Assembly (NCBI GenBank): GCA_900548265.1
Contig: URKG01000005.1
Location: forward strand, 1 to 64,000
Direction: 5' to 3'
Length of the DNA stretch: 64,000 nt
From: an uncultured Collinsella sp.
GTDB taxonomy: Bacteria > Actinomycetota > Coriobacteriia > Coriobacteriales > Coriobacteriaceae
The notes below the pieces were generated by a model, which saw nothing but the letters and a program-made list of their open reading frames with translations, did no database searches and was not told the DNA's origin. A program made the translations under genes and the position numbers. Within the stretch, counting starts at the first letter, position 1, and every line of letters starts with the position of its first letter. Below, one piece after another: positions 56,200 to 64,000 of this stretch.

Positions 56200-56763
56200 T
56201 TAATCGATAGCGCCGATACGGTTGAGCGGCCAGTAGCGCACAAGCGCCACGGCGATCAAGTCGGAGCGGTCGACCGGGCCAAAGTAGCGGGAGTCAGCAG
56301 AGTTCTCGCGGTTGTCGCCCATCACCCACACACAGTCGTCAGGGACGGTGTAGGGATAGCTCACCTGAGCGCCGGGGGCTTGGACCGAAAGCGGCCAGCT
56401 CATGCCAGTCGTATAGTCCTCGTCGAGCGCCTGGCCATCGACGACGACCTTGCCATCCTGCAGGTCGACCGTCTGGCCGGCCGTGGCAATAACGCGCTTT
56501 ACCAGCACGTCATGCTCGGACGTAGCATCGGGGTTGTGGAACACCACGATATCGCCTTGCTTGACGGGCTGACCGAGCTCGAGGCTCACCTTTTGTGCCA
56601 GGATCTGGTCTCCGATCTCGATCGTGGACTCCATGGAACCGGTAGGCACCACAAAAGGTTCGACCACAAACGTACGAATCACGAAGGTGGCAACGAGCGC
56701 AATCGCAACGATTACGATCCACTCAAAGGCGCCCCTCAGGGCAGAATGCTGCGATGGGACCAT
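56200..56763 (-). CDS. lepB: Signal peptidase I
   Basis: Cleaves signal peptides from exported proteins at the outer face of the membrane. The 187-residue product has one N-terminal helix (EWIVIVAIALVATFVIR), the nucleophile motif PTGSMESTIEIGD and the general-base Lys in VLVKRVIATAGQ. The MGDNRENSADSRYFG box is present. The start MVPSQHSALR has GAGGAG 5 nt upstream. It lies 2 nt after trmD. Confidence 0.94.
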   Translation of the reverse strand: MVPSQHSALRGAFEWIVIVAIALVATFVIRTFVVEPFVVPTGSMESTIEIGDQILAQKVSLELGQPVKQGDIVVFHNPDATSEHDVLVKRVIATAGQTVDLQDGKVVVDGQALDEDYTTGMSWPLSVQAPGAQVSYPYTVPDDCVWVMGDNRENSADSRYFGPVDRSDLIAVALVRYWPLNRIGAID

Positions 56764-56765
56764 TC

Positions 56766-57524
56766 TCACTCCTCGCTCTGCGAAAACGAAGCGTCCAGGA
56801 TCTCCTGCGCGTACGCGCGCTCCTCGGGCGTAAGGCGTGCCGTCTCGATAAGATCGGGACGCCAACGACAGGTACGCTCGATGGCGTTTTTGCGACGCCA
56901 GGCATCGACCTTGGCGTGGTCGCCGCTTACGAGCACTGGAGGCACGCCCTCGCCATTAAACTCGGCGGGGCGGGTGTACTGCGCGTACTCGAGCAGGCCA
57001 CCGTCCTCGGCGGTCGAGAAGGACTCGTCCACGTTGCTCATCTCGTCGCCCAAGGCTCCGGGAATGAGCCGTACGACGGCATCGGCTACGACCATAGCGG
57101 GCAGCTCGCCGCCCGTGAGCACATAATCGCCGATCGACAGACGCTCATCGGCATACGCATATGCACGCTCATCGACGCCCTCGTAACGGCTGCACACAAA
57201 CAGCAGGCGCTCGCTTTTGAGCAGGCGCTCGGCCACATGCTGCGTAAAGGGCTCGCCGCAGGGGGTGAAGAACACCACGGTGGGCTTGGGACCCTCTGCG
57301 GTGATGGCCTCGATGGCCTCTGCGATAGGCCCGACCTTCATGAGCATGCCCTGCCCGCCGCCGTACGGCTCGTCATCGACGGTACGATGGCGGTCGTGCG
57401 TCCAGTCGCGCAGGTTATACGCCTTAAAATCAAAAAGGCCGGCCTTGCGGGCGCGGCCCAAAATCGACGTGGACATGACGGGCTCAAACATCTCGGGAAA
57501 GACCGAAAGGGTCTCGATCAGCAT
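56766..57524 (-). CDS. trmD: tRNA (guanine37-N1)-methyltransferase
   Basis: Makes m1G37 in tRNA to prevent frameshifting. The 252-residue product has the SPOUT knot motifs GGGQGMLMKVGPI, CSRYEGVDERAY and SIGDYVLTGGELPAMV. Member of the rpsP-khpA-rimM-trmD set. Confidence 0.96.
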   Translation of the reverse strand: MLIETLSVFPEMFEPVMSTSILGRARKAGLFDFKAYNLRDWTHDRHRTVDDEPYGGGQGMLMKVGPIAEAIEAITAEGPKPTVVFFTPCGEPFTQHVAERLLKSERLLFVCSRYEGVDERAYAYADERLSIGDYVLTGGELPAMVVADAVVRLIPGALGDEMSNVDESFSTAEDGGLLEYAQYTRPAEFNGEGVPPVLVSGDHAKVDAWRRKNAIERTCRWRPDLIETARLTPEERAYAQEILDASFSQSEE

Positions 57525-57534
57525 GTTGTCCTCC

Positions 57535-58056
57535 CTACTTGTCCATATCGATCAGGCCGTCCATCACGTGGACGGAAATTGTTCCTGTGTCGGGAAGATC
57601 GAGCACAACCTGCTCGATCACGGGAATCAGCACCTCGCCGTACCGATCGCCCTCGACAACCCAAACATCGTTAGCAGGCGTCGACATAATCTCGACGATC
57701 GTGCCGAGTAAACCGAAGCGCTCGTCGACCACCTCGCGACCCATCAGATCGGTATAGGCAGCGTCGAGCGAATCGAGCTCAAAGTCGTCACGATTTGCCA
57801 GCACGTAGCATCCCGTGATGCCCTCGGCGGCTGTCAAGTCGTCAATGCCCTCAAACGAGACCAGATCGCCATCGCCCGTATCGGTGACGGACACGACCGT
57901 GCAAAAGCGGTCGCGCTTGAGCGCCGGCGGCGTCAGAGCGACCCGCATACCCGGCTCTAATACAGAAGGAAGCCCCCGCAGCGGCTGCGCGAGGACCTCC
58001 CCCTTCCTTCCGTGCGGCTTGACCACACGGGCGATGTTTTTGTACTGGGACCTCAA
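57535..58056 (-). CDS. rimM: Ribosome maturation factor RimM
   Basis: Binds S19 and aids 30S head maturation. The 173-residue product has an N-terminal RimM domain (IARVVKPHGRKGEVLAQPL) and a C-terminal PRC barrel (DLMGREVVDERFGLLGTIVE). The start appears to be TTG at 58056; the ribosome site is weak. Confidence 0.9.
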   Translation of the reverse strand: MRSQYKNIARVVKPHGRKGEVLAQPLRGLPSVLEPGMRVALTPPALKRDRFCTVVSVTDTGDGDLVSFEGIDDLTAAEGITGCYVLANRDDFELDSLDAAYTDLMGREVVDERFGLLGTIVEIMSTPANDVWVVEGDRYGEVLIPVIEQVVLDLPDTGTISVHVMDGLIDMDK

Positions 58057-58060
58057 GGTC

Positions 58061-58345
58061 CTAGCCCAGAACCTCTACCTCGACAGCAGTGTCGAGGCGA
58101 GCGGCCAGTGCACGGGCGAGCGTGCGAATGGCCTTGATGGTACGGCCACGACGGCCGATGACCTTTGCGACGTCATCCTCGGCGACCGAAACCTCAATTG
58201 TAGAGGCGTCGTCACCATCGATGACCTCAAGGCTCACGGAATCCGGGTCGTCGACGATCTGAACAACGAGATATTCGACGAGATCAGCGATGCGATCTGA
58301 GAGCATTGCCTCACCCTCGAGCTGTGCAGCGTCAACCTCAGGCAC
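58061..58345 (-). CDS. khpA: KH-domain RNA-binding protein KhpA
   Basis: Small RNA-binding protein that works with KhpB in Gram-positive cell-size and RNA control. The 94-residue product has the KH core VAKVIGRRGRTIKAIRTLARA. GTG start with GAGGAG 6 nt upstream. In the conserved position between rpsP and rimM. Confidence 0.9.
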   Translation of the reverse strand: MPEVDAAQLEGEAMLSDRIADLVEYLVVQIVDDPDSVSLEVIDGDDASTIEVSVAEDDVAKVIGRRGRTIKAIRTLARALAARLDTAVEVEVLG

Positions 58346-58348
58346 GAT

Positions 58349-58690
58349 TTACTCCTCGGCGCCCTCAGCGGCCTCAGCGGCAGCCTTAGCGGCCTCGGCC
58401 TCTTTGGCGAGCTGCTTCTTGGACTTCTTGACGACGGTCTCGGTCTTCTCGCCCTCGTTGGCGGCCTTGACCAGAGCGGCGACGGCGTCGGTGAGCTGAG
58501 CGCCCTTGGACTGCCAGTCGGCGATCTTCTCGAGGTCGAGGTTGATGGTCTTGGGGGCGGTCATCGGGTTGTAGCGGCCAACCTCCTCGATGATACGACC
58601 GTCACGCGGGGCGCGGGAATCGGCGACGACGACACGGTAGTACGGACGCTTCTTAGCGCCGTGACGAGCAAGGCGAATCTTGACTGCCAA
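58349..58690 (-). CDS. rpsP: 30S ribosomal protein S16
   Basis: Small-subunit assembly protein. The 113-residue product starts with the typical AVKIRLARHGAKKRPYYRVV and contains GRYNPM. The family core is about 80 residues; here an extra Lys/Ala/Glu-rich tail (KKSKKQLAKEAEAAKAAAEA) follows. TTG start at 58690, preceded by GGAGGAG. Confidence 0.94.
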   Translation of the reverse strand: MAVKIRLARHGAKKRPYYRVVVADSRAPRDGRIIEEVGRYNPMTAPKTINLDLEKIADWQSKGAQLTDAVAALVKAANEGEKTETVVKKSKKQLAKEAEAAKAAAEAAEGAEE

Positions 58691-58879
58691 AGGAAACTCC
58701 TCCAACCAAGCAGCTTTAGGCTGCAACTACAAACAAACAGTTGAACATAATACGCCATCGACGCGGGCAGGTGAAGTCCGTGAGACCAACTTCTTCGGTG
58801 TAGTCGAGGGCAAATCCATATCTTAGACAAGAATTCGGGATTTGCAAGCACATACACGCACCCCACATGAGCTGCGCGG

Positions 58880-58885
58880 TATACT
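58880..58885 (+). promoter_or_regulatory. Possible dinB -10 element
   Basis: TATACT lies 6 nt before an in-frame ATG at 58892, so a transcript from here would start at about that ATG. No clear -35 or LexA box is visible. Confidence 0.45.
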
Positions 58886-58930
58886 CATGACATGGAAAGA
58901 CGCGAACATACATACGGTTATGAGGATGCC

Positions 58931-60145
58931 ATGGGCGTCACGCCGCCTCCCTGGACGGGTCCGGCGGTTGGCCTCATGGACCTTGATGCGTTTTTTGCGA
59001 GCGTGGAAATGCTCGATCATCCCGAATGGCGAGGAAAGCCGCTCATCGTGGGCGGAGACGCCGATTCGCGTGGCGTCGTGTCCACGTGTTCGTATGAGGC
59101 GCGTCGCTTTGGCGTGCACTCTGCCATGGCCTCGGCCGAGGCACGGCGCTTGTGCCCGCAAGCCATTTGGACACACGGGCACTTTGACCGATACCGCGAG
59201 GTGAGCGCGCAGGTCATGGCGATTCTCGCCGACGAGACCCCGCGTGTTGAGCGCGTATCCATCGACGAAGCCTTTATCGATATCACACCGGGTCGCTTTG
59301 CGCCCGAAGACCCGCTGCTGGTTGCGCGGCGTATAAGCGACCGCGTGGCAGGGCTGGGAGTGACCTGTTCCATTGGCGTGGGCTGCAACAAGACGGTCGC
59401 AAAGATCGCAAGCGAGCGGGATAAGCCGTTTGGGCTGACCATCGTGCGCCCCGGAACCGAGCAGCGCTTTTTGGCCGCGCTGCCGGTATCTGCCATGAGC
59501 GGCATCGGGCGCTCGGCCGAGGAGCGACTGCGCCGCATGCGCATCTACACCCTCGGCGAGCTATCACGTGCACCGGAATCCACCTTGGCCTCTATTTTTG
59601 GCGTCAACGGCGAACGCATGCGCCAGCGTGCGCTGGGACTCGAAATCTCCGAAGTCACGAGTCTTGATGAAGAGCGCGAGGTCAAGTCGGTCAGCAATGA
59701 ACGCACCTTTGCTAAAGATTTGACTGAGCGTGAGGATATTGAGGCGGCGATTGCGCTGTTGGGAGAGTCAGTGGGACGCCGTCTGCGCCGTCAGGGGCTG
59801 ACGGGCGCCACGGTGACGCTCAAGCTCAAGTATTCGTATGGAAGCGGTCGCTCGGCACAGCGCCGGCTGCCTCATCCGACCGACGATGAGAACATCTTCG
59901 TGGCGGTTGCACTCGAACTGCTCGACAACATCTGGCAGGATGGCATGCATGTTCGCTTAGCGGGCATCGGCATGAGCGACTTCGACCACCAAGGCGGCAT
60001 CCAGACTGACCTGTTCTGCGAGATCGATGACCGCGGAGCCCAATCCAGCGACCGCCGCGACCTCTCCGTCGCCATCGACGCCGTCCGAGACAAATTCGGC
60101 GACACCGCCCTTTCCTTCGGCCGCCAATCCCGCTTCAACGATTAA
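58931..60145 (+). CDS. dinB: DNA polymerase IV (Y family)
   Basis: Error-prone translesion polymerase. The product (about 404 residues) has the Y-family motifs MDLDAFFASVE, YEARRFGVHSAM, SIDEAFIDIT and GVGCNKTVAKIASE, a thumb helix-hairpin-helix (MSGIGRSAEERL) and the little finger domain. The start MGVTPPP is preferred because GAGG precedes it. An ATG at 58892 would add 13 residues and would be nearly leaderless. It lies on the strand opposite its neighbours. Confidence 0.93.
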   Translation: MGVTPPPWTGPAVGLMDLDAFFASVEMLDHPEWRGKPLIVGGDADSRGVVSTCSYEARRFGVHSAMASAEARRLCPQAIWTHGHFDRYREVSAQVMAILADETPRVERVSIDEAFIDITPGRFAPEDPLLVARRISDRVAGLGVTCSIGVGCNKTVAKIASERDKPFGLTIVRPGTEQRFLAALPVSAMSGIGRSAEERLRRMRIYTLGELSRAPESTLASIFGVNGERMRQRALGLEISEVTSLDEEREVKSVSNERTFAKDLTEREDIEAAIALLGESVGRRLRRQGLTGATVTLKLKYSYGSGRSAQRRLPHPTDDENIFVAVALELLDNIWQDGMHVRLAGIGMSDFDHQGGIQTDLFCEIDDRGAQSSDRRDLSVAIDAVRDKFGDTALSFGRQSRFND

Positions 60146-60156
60146 CCGCCTTTGGG

Positions 60157-60200
60157 CAAAAAGAAAGCCGGGCAGGTGCGGAAAACCGCACCTGCCCGGC
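60157..60200 (-). terminator. Rho-independent terminator of the obgE-nadD-yqeK-rsfS unit
   Basis: A perfect 15-bp stem (GCCGGGCAGGTGCGG) with an AAAA/TTTT loop is followed on the minus strand by TTTCTTTTT. It is convergent with dinB and may act on both sides. Confidence 0.88.
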
Positions 60201-60241
60201 GATATGCGTGAGGGTAGCTAAACCCCGTCTCAAATGAGCTA

Positions 60242-60697
60242 CTAGAGGAGGTTGAGGGGGAGCTGGGGGGCGTCTCCCCAGAGTTTCTCGAGGCGGTAGA
60301 AGTCGCGGGCTTCGGGAGTGAAGACGTGGACGACAACCGAACCATAGTCCATGAGCATCCAGGTCTTCTGCTCGCGGCCCTCGATGGAGAACGGATGCTC
60401 GCCGCAAGCCTCGGCGACCTTCTCCTCGATCTCGTCGACGATAGAATCGACCTGGCGGTTGTTGGTACCGGTGGCAAGCACAAAATAGTCGCACACATCG
60501 GAAAGCTCGGTCAGGTCGAGCACCTGAACGTCCTCGCCCTTCTTGTCGTAGGCGGCCTGCGCGGCGGCGCGGGCGACATCCTCGGCGGCGACACCGCTCG
60601 CAGACAGCGAGGCGGCAGTGCGGTCGGACGTGGCGACGAAGCTCTTGTGCTCCACACCTTCAAGAATCTGCTCGTCGGTCATGGTCTCGTCGGCCAT
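60242..60697 (-). CDS. rsfS: Ribosomal silencing factor RsfS
   Basis: Binds L14 and blocks subunit joining in starvation. The 151-residue product has the core AAQAAYDKKGEDVQVLDL, CDYFVLATGTNNRQV and WMLMDYGSVVVHVF. About 40 extra N-terminal residues precede the core. Downstream of nadD-yqeK, as is common in Gram-positives. Confidence 0.93.
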   Translation of the reverse strand: MADETMTDEQILEGVEHKSFVATSDRTAASLSASGVAAEDVARAAAQAAYDKKGEDVQVLDLTELSDVCDYFVLATGTNNRQVDSIVDEIEEKVAEACGEHPFSIEGREQKTWMLMDYGSVVVHVFTPEARDFYRLEKLWGDAPQLPLNLL

Positions 60698-60724
60698 GGA
60701 ATACCTCTTTCTAGACAGCCCGAG

Positions 60725-61333
60725 CTAGCGCAGCTGGGCGTAATGGTTGTAAATCGAAATAGCCGTGGGATAAAGATAGCGCCCGGACTGAATCACATAG
60801 ACCAAACCCTGCGCAAAACAGGAGAAGAACAACTCGTCGAGCGTCGACTCCCCCACCATCTTGCGCAGCGCACGTGCATAGTCGCCGTGGCGGTTGGGCT
60901 CGATGGCATCGGCCACAAAGACCACCATATCGAGCGGCGTCATATCGCAGGCACCCACGGTGTGACGGTCGACAGCCTGAAAGACCGCCGGCGACAGCTC
61001 GGGAAAAAGCTGCGGAAGCTCATAGGCGGCAACAGGGCCATGCAAAAGCGGCGTCGCGGCAGAAGGAGAGCCGGCAATCTTAATGCCGTAATGCAGAGCG
61101 CGCGTGACCAGCTCGTCATCGGAAAGCACCTTGTCCCAGTCGTGGATCAAGCCGGCGGCAGCGGCATCAAAGCGGTCGACGCCGTAGACCTCGGCCAGAT
61201 GAAGTGCGGTCTCGGCAACACCCAGCGAATGCACATAGCGCCTGCGCTTATCCTTCATGCGAACATCGAGCAGCTCTTGAATGCGCTTGAGCAGCGCGCG
61301 CTCATCGCCCTCAAACTGATCCTCTACCGACAA
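60725..61333 (-). CDS. yqeK: HD-domain hydrolase YqeK (Ap4A hydrolase family)
   Basis: Symmetrical diadenosine tetraphosphate hydrolase family. The 202-residue product has YVHSLGVAETALHLAEVYG and GLIHDWDK, the HD metal-binding residues. It appears to start at a TTG (61333). It lies 12 nt downstream of nadD. Confidence 0.88.
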   Translation of the reverse strand: MSVEDQFEGDERALLKRIQELLDVRMKDKRRRYVHSLGVAETALHLAEVYGVDRFDAAAAGLIHDWDKVLSDDELVTRALHYGIKIAGSPSAATPLLHGPVAAYELPQLFPELSPAVFQAVDRHTVGACDMTPLDMVVFVADAIEPNRHGDYARALRKMVGESTLDELFFSCFAQGLVYVIQSGRYLYPTAISIYNHYAQLR

Positions 61334-61345
61334 CGTAGACCCCCA

Positions 61346-62023
61346 TCACTCAAAATCCTCTTGGCCCAAATCGGCATATAGCCTGCGCTTGCGAATGTAG
61401 CCGAGCACGGACTCGCTCGTAAGATAGCGCACGCTCATGCCGCGGGCAACCCGCTTGCGAATGTTGGTCGAGCTAATCGCCAGCGCCGGAATCTGAATAT
61501 AGCGCACGTCGAATGGCAACCCCGATTCCTTAATCCGCGCCCGGGCCGTATCGATGTCAAAACCGGGACGTGTAGCAGCAATAAAGGTTGCCAGTTCGGC
61601 AATCTCATCAGCATTGTGCCAGGTCACAATATCGATAATCGCATCGGCGCCCGTAATAAAGTAGAGCTTTACCTGCGACGGGTAAAAGTCGCGAAGGGCA
61701 TGAAGCGTATCGGCCGTGTAGGTTACGCCCGGACGGTCGATCTCGAACCGACTCGCCAAAAAGGCCGGGTTCGCGGCGGTGGCGAGGACCGTCATAGCAT
61801 AACGGTCCTCGGCAGGCGTCACCGGCTTGTCAAGCTTAAAGGCGGGAGAGCCCGCCGGCATAAAGAGCACAGCGTCCAAGTCGAGCGACTCACGCGCCTG
61901 CTCGGCGGTCACCAGGTGCCCGTAATGGATGGGATCAAAGGTGCCACCCATAATGCCGAGCCTAAACTCCTGCCCGTCCTCTAGAGGAAGCTCGGGCAGA
62001 CCGATTCCACCGCGCAGCGACAT
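61346..62023 (-). CDS. nadD: Nicotinate-nucleotide adenylyltransferase
   Basis: Makes deamido-NAD in NAD synthesis. The 225-residue product has the nucleotidyl-transferase motif GGTFDPIHYGHL and the C-terminal ISSTNIRKRV. It lies 3 nt downstream of obgE. Confidence 0.94.
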   Translation of the reverse strand: MSLRGGIGLPELPLEDGQEFRLGIMGGTFDPIHYGHLVTAEQARESLDLDAVLFMPAGSPAFKLDKPVTPAEDRYAMTVLATAANPAFLASRFEIDRPGVTYTADTLHALRDFYPSQVKLYFITGADAIIDIVTWHNADEIAELATFIAATRPGFDIDTARARIKESGLPFDVRYIQIPALAISSTNIRKRVARGMSVRYLTSESVLGYIRKRRLYADLGQEDFE

Positions 62024-62026
62024 GGC

Positions 62027-63493
62027 TTACTCGCCCTCCGAGGTCTCGGCATCGTCCGCGGCATCCACCGCATCGACAACCTCGACGCCCTCATCCGCAG
62101 CATCGGTCACGTCAATGGCCTCAACGGCAACGTCCTCGCCAGCATCCTCGAGCTCCTCGTACTCCGAGAAGTCCTCGGCGCCCTCAAAGTCAAAGGCGCG
62201 CTGGCAAATGCGGACCTCGTCGCCCGCACGGCAGCCGGCCTTCTCGAGCGCGTCGTCAACACCCATGCGCGCAAACTTATGCTGCAGGTAGATGACGGCT
62301 TCCTCGTTTTCCCAGTCGGTCTGGATGACCATACGCTCAATCGCGCGACCGACCACGCGGAAGGCATGGGGCTCTTCCTGAACAATGCGGAAACGCTTCT
62401 CACGCTGCAGGCGTCGGCGCTCCCACTCATCGTCGCGCAGATCGACCGGCTCATCGGAGACAGCCAACTCGGCGCGCAGCTTAGCCACCTGCTCGCCCAC
62501 GGCAAGCATCAACGTGTTGAGGCCGGCGCCCGTCACAGCAGACACGGCAAAGAACATATGTCCATCGTCGAGCGCGGCGCGTTTGAGGTCGGCAATCTTG
62601 TCAGCCGTGCCCGGCGCATCGCACTTGTTGGCGACGACGATCTGCGGGCGCTCCGAAAGCTCGGCGCCATACTGCTCGAGCTCGCGGTTGATGATGCGAT
62701 AGTCCTCGACCGGGTCGCGGTCCTCAAAACCGCCCGTCATATCGACGACATGCATGATGAGTGCCGTGCGCTCGATGTGGCGCAGGAACTGATGACCCAG
62801 GCCACGGCCCTCGCTCGCACCCTCGATAAGGCCGGGGACGTCGGCAACGACATAGGAGTACTCGCCGGCACGCACCATACCCAGGTTGGGCACGAGCGTG
62901 GTAAACGGATAGTCGGCGATCTTGGGTCGGGCGGCACTCATGCGCGCGATGAGCGATGACTTACCCACCGAGGGGAAGCCCACGAGCGCGGCATCGGCCA
63001 TAAGCTTCATCTCGAGCTCAATCCAGTGCTCCTCGGCCGGTTCGCCCAGCTGAGCAAACGCGGGCGCGCGGCGCACCGACGTCACAAAGTGCGTGTTGCC
63101 CAGGCCACCGGCACCGCCGGGCGCCACGACGACGCGCTCGCCATCGTGCACCAGATCGGCAATCTCGAACATCGGGGTCTGCGTCTCGGGGTCGAGCTCG
63201 CGCACCACGGTACCCATAGGGACCTTGAGAATCAGGTCCTCGCCGCTCTTGCCGTTACGGCGGGCACCCTGCCCGTGCGTGCCGCGCTCGGCGCGGAAGT
63301 GATGCTTAAAGCGGTAATCGATCAGCGAAGACAGCTGAGCATCGGCCTGGATAACGACATTGCCGCCACGACCGCCGTCGCCGCCATCGGGGCCGCCCTT
63401 GGGGACAAATGCCTCGCGCCTAAACGACATGCATCCGGCTCCGCCGTCGCCGCCGCACACGTTAATGCGGCTGATATCGGTGAACTGTGACAA
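62027..63493 (-). CDS. obgE: GTPase ObgE/CgtA
   Basis: Ribosome-associated GTPase linked to 50S assembly and stress. The 488-residue product has the glycine-rich Obg fold (INVCGGDGGAGC), G1 GFPSVGKSSL, DVPGLIEGA and NKCD, followed by an OCT domain. An acidic tail of about 60 residues, rich in Asp, Glu, Ala and Val, ends the protein. TTG start with GGAGG upstream. Separated from rpmA by a terminator. Confidence 0.95.
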   Translation of the reverse strand: MSQFTDISRINVCGGDGGAGCMSFRREAFVPKGGPDGGDGGRGGNVVIQADAQLSSLIDYRFKHHFRAERGTHGQGARRNGKSGEDLILKVPMGTVVRELDPETQTPMFEIADLVHDGERVVVAPGGAGGLGNTHFVTSVRRAPAFAQLGEPAEEHWIELEMKLMADAALVGFPSVGKSSLIARMSAARPKIADYPFTTLVPNLGMVRAGEYSYVVADVPGLIEGASEGRGLGHQFLRHIERTALIMHVVDMTGGFEDRDPVEDYRIINRELEQYGAELSERPQIVVANKCDAPGTADKIADLKRAALDDGHMFFAVSAVTGAGLNTLMLAVGEQVAKLRAELAVSDEPVDLRDDEWERRRLQREKRFRIVQEEPHAFRVVGRAIERMVIQTDWENEEAVIYLQHKFARMGVDDALEKAGCRAGDEVRICQRAFDFEGAEDFSEYEELEDAGEDVAVEAIDVTDAADEGVEVVDAVDAADDAETSEGE

Positions 63494-63507
63494 CAGAATC
63501 GCCTCCT

Positions 63508-63552
63508 ACAAAAAGAGGGAGACCCTTGAATCCTAAAACTCAAGTGCCTCCC
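63508..63552 (-). terminator. Rho-independent terminator of rplU-rpmA
   Basis: On the minus strand GGGAG...CTTGA pairs with TCAAG...CTCCC, followed by TCTTTTTG. Confidence 0.75.
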
Positions 63553-63577
63553 ACATATGTGCTCTATGAAGGGTGAA

Positions 63578-63835
63578 TTACGCGTTCGCGAGCGGGCGTA
63601 CGCTGACCCTGTGCTTGATACCCTTGTGGAACTCAACGGTACCGTCGACCAGCGCGAACAGCGTGTCGTCCTTGCCACGGCCAACATTCTCACCCGGGTG
63701 GATGTGCGTGCCGTGCTGACGGACGAGAATCGTGCCCGTGGTTACCGTCTGGCCGGCATAGCGCTTCGTGCCAAGGCGCTGACCGCGGGAGTCACGGCCA
63801 TTACGGGAGGAACCGAGTCCTTTTTTGTGTGCCAT
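63578..63835 (-). CDS. rpmA: 50S ribosomal protein L27
   Basis: Large-subunit protein near the peptidyl transferase centre. The 85-residue product starts MAHKKGLGSSRNGRDS with no cleavable N-terminal extension of the Firmicutes kind. It contains GTILVRQHGTHIHPGENVG. Downstream of rplU. Confidence 0.97.
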   Translation of the reverse strand: MAHKKGLGSSRNGRDSRGQRLGTKRYAGQTVTTGTILVRQHGTHIHPGENVGRGKDDTLFALVDGTVEFHKGIKHRVSVRPLANA

Positions 63836-63868
63836 TGTGTATACCTACTCTTTCGTTACGAGTGTAAT

Positions 63869-64000
63869 CTACTCGGCGACGGGAGCCTCGGCAACAGCCT
63901 CAGCCTCTGCCTTGACAGCCTTCTTGGCGCGGGAGGTAGCCTGAACCTTCACGATCTTCAGCTTGGTGAGCTGCTGACGGTGACCCTTCAGACGACGATA
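63869..64000 (-). CDS. rplU: 50S ribosomal protein L21, C-terminal part (truncated by window end)
   Basis: The last 43 codons read YRRLKGHRQQLTKLKI followed by VKVQATSRAKKAVKAEAEAV and end at TAG 63869. The first stretch matches the usual L21 C-terminus; the Ala/Lys/Glu tail of about 27 residues is an extension. The 5' end lies outside the window. Confidence 0.88.
   Translation of the reverse strand, partial: YRRLKGHRQQLTKLKIVKVQATSRAKKAVKAEAEAVAEAPVAE

Noticed and set aside
58892..58930. LexA/SOS box at dinB
   Set aside because: CGAAC and a later GGTT occur near the start but not with the spacing of the actinobacterial LexA consensus.

Overview
The window looks like a chromosomal core-genome segment of a Coriobacteriia species, most likely Collinsella or a close relative. 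This is inferred from GC-rich actinobacterial coding, the mihF-gmk-rpoZ block, a two-subunit glycyl-tRNA synthetase, a fused adhE, pyruvate phosphate dikinase with its own regulator, and gut-anaerobe metabolism. No 16S gene is present, so the genus is an inference. Nearly all genes are on the minus strand. Only rpmB, adhE, the kinase gene next to adhE, and dinB are on the plus strand. I found no tRNA or rRNA genes, CRISPR array, prophage or intact insertion sequence. GTG and TTG start codons are common.

Layout by position. 37-10180: RNA decay and ribosome assembly (pnp, rpsO, recO, era, dgkA, ybeY, phoH, mtaB) and two tandem dnaJ genes, one of which ends in membrane helices. 10239-15792: hemW, dusB, lepA, rpsT, holA. 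15868-18878: the DNA-uptake pair comEA-comEC. 19093-21503: thiI, rpoZ, gmk, mihF. 21742-27201: a complete pyrimidine operon, pyrR-B-C-K-D-F, behind a visible transcription attenuator. 27418-28206: rpmB, then a small inverted-repeat-bounded remnant of a REP-associated transposase. 28347-31848: adhE and a phosphotransferase-fold kinase. 32027-42324: proS, then ispG, rseP, dxr, cdsA, uppS, frr, pyrH, tsf and rpsB. 42381-47590: a coupled unit yraN-comM-dprA-trmFO-xerC. 47780-58690: rnhB, rplS, ppdK-ppsR, glyQS, lepB-trmD-rimM-khpA-rpsP. 58931-60145: dinB. 60242-64000: rplU-rpmA, obgE, nadD, yqeK, rsfS.

The most interesting signal is regulatory. The same 20-bp sequence lies at matching distance (72 and 77 nt) upstream of the first genes of two separate transcription units, comEA-comEC and yraN-comM-dprA-trmFO-xerC. 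Each copy lies downstream of the terminator of the preceding gene. Together these units carry DNA uptake (ComEA, ComEC), single-strand DNA protection and RecA loading (DprA) and natural-transformation branch migration (ComM). I infer a shared competence promoter or activator site, hence a possible natural-transformation regulon. Other unusual points are a winged-helix-like insert inside the RseP site-2 protease, a membrane-anchored type of DnaJ, an apparent AUA start codon for xerC overlapping the trmFO stop, an inverted-repeat cluster on the rpmB promoter, and a perfect 28-bp palindrome upstream of ppdK.
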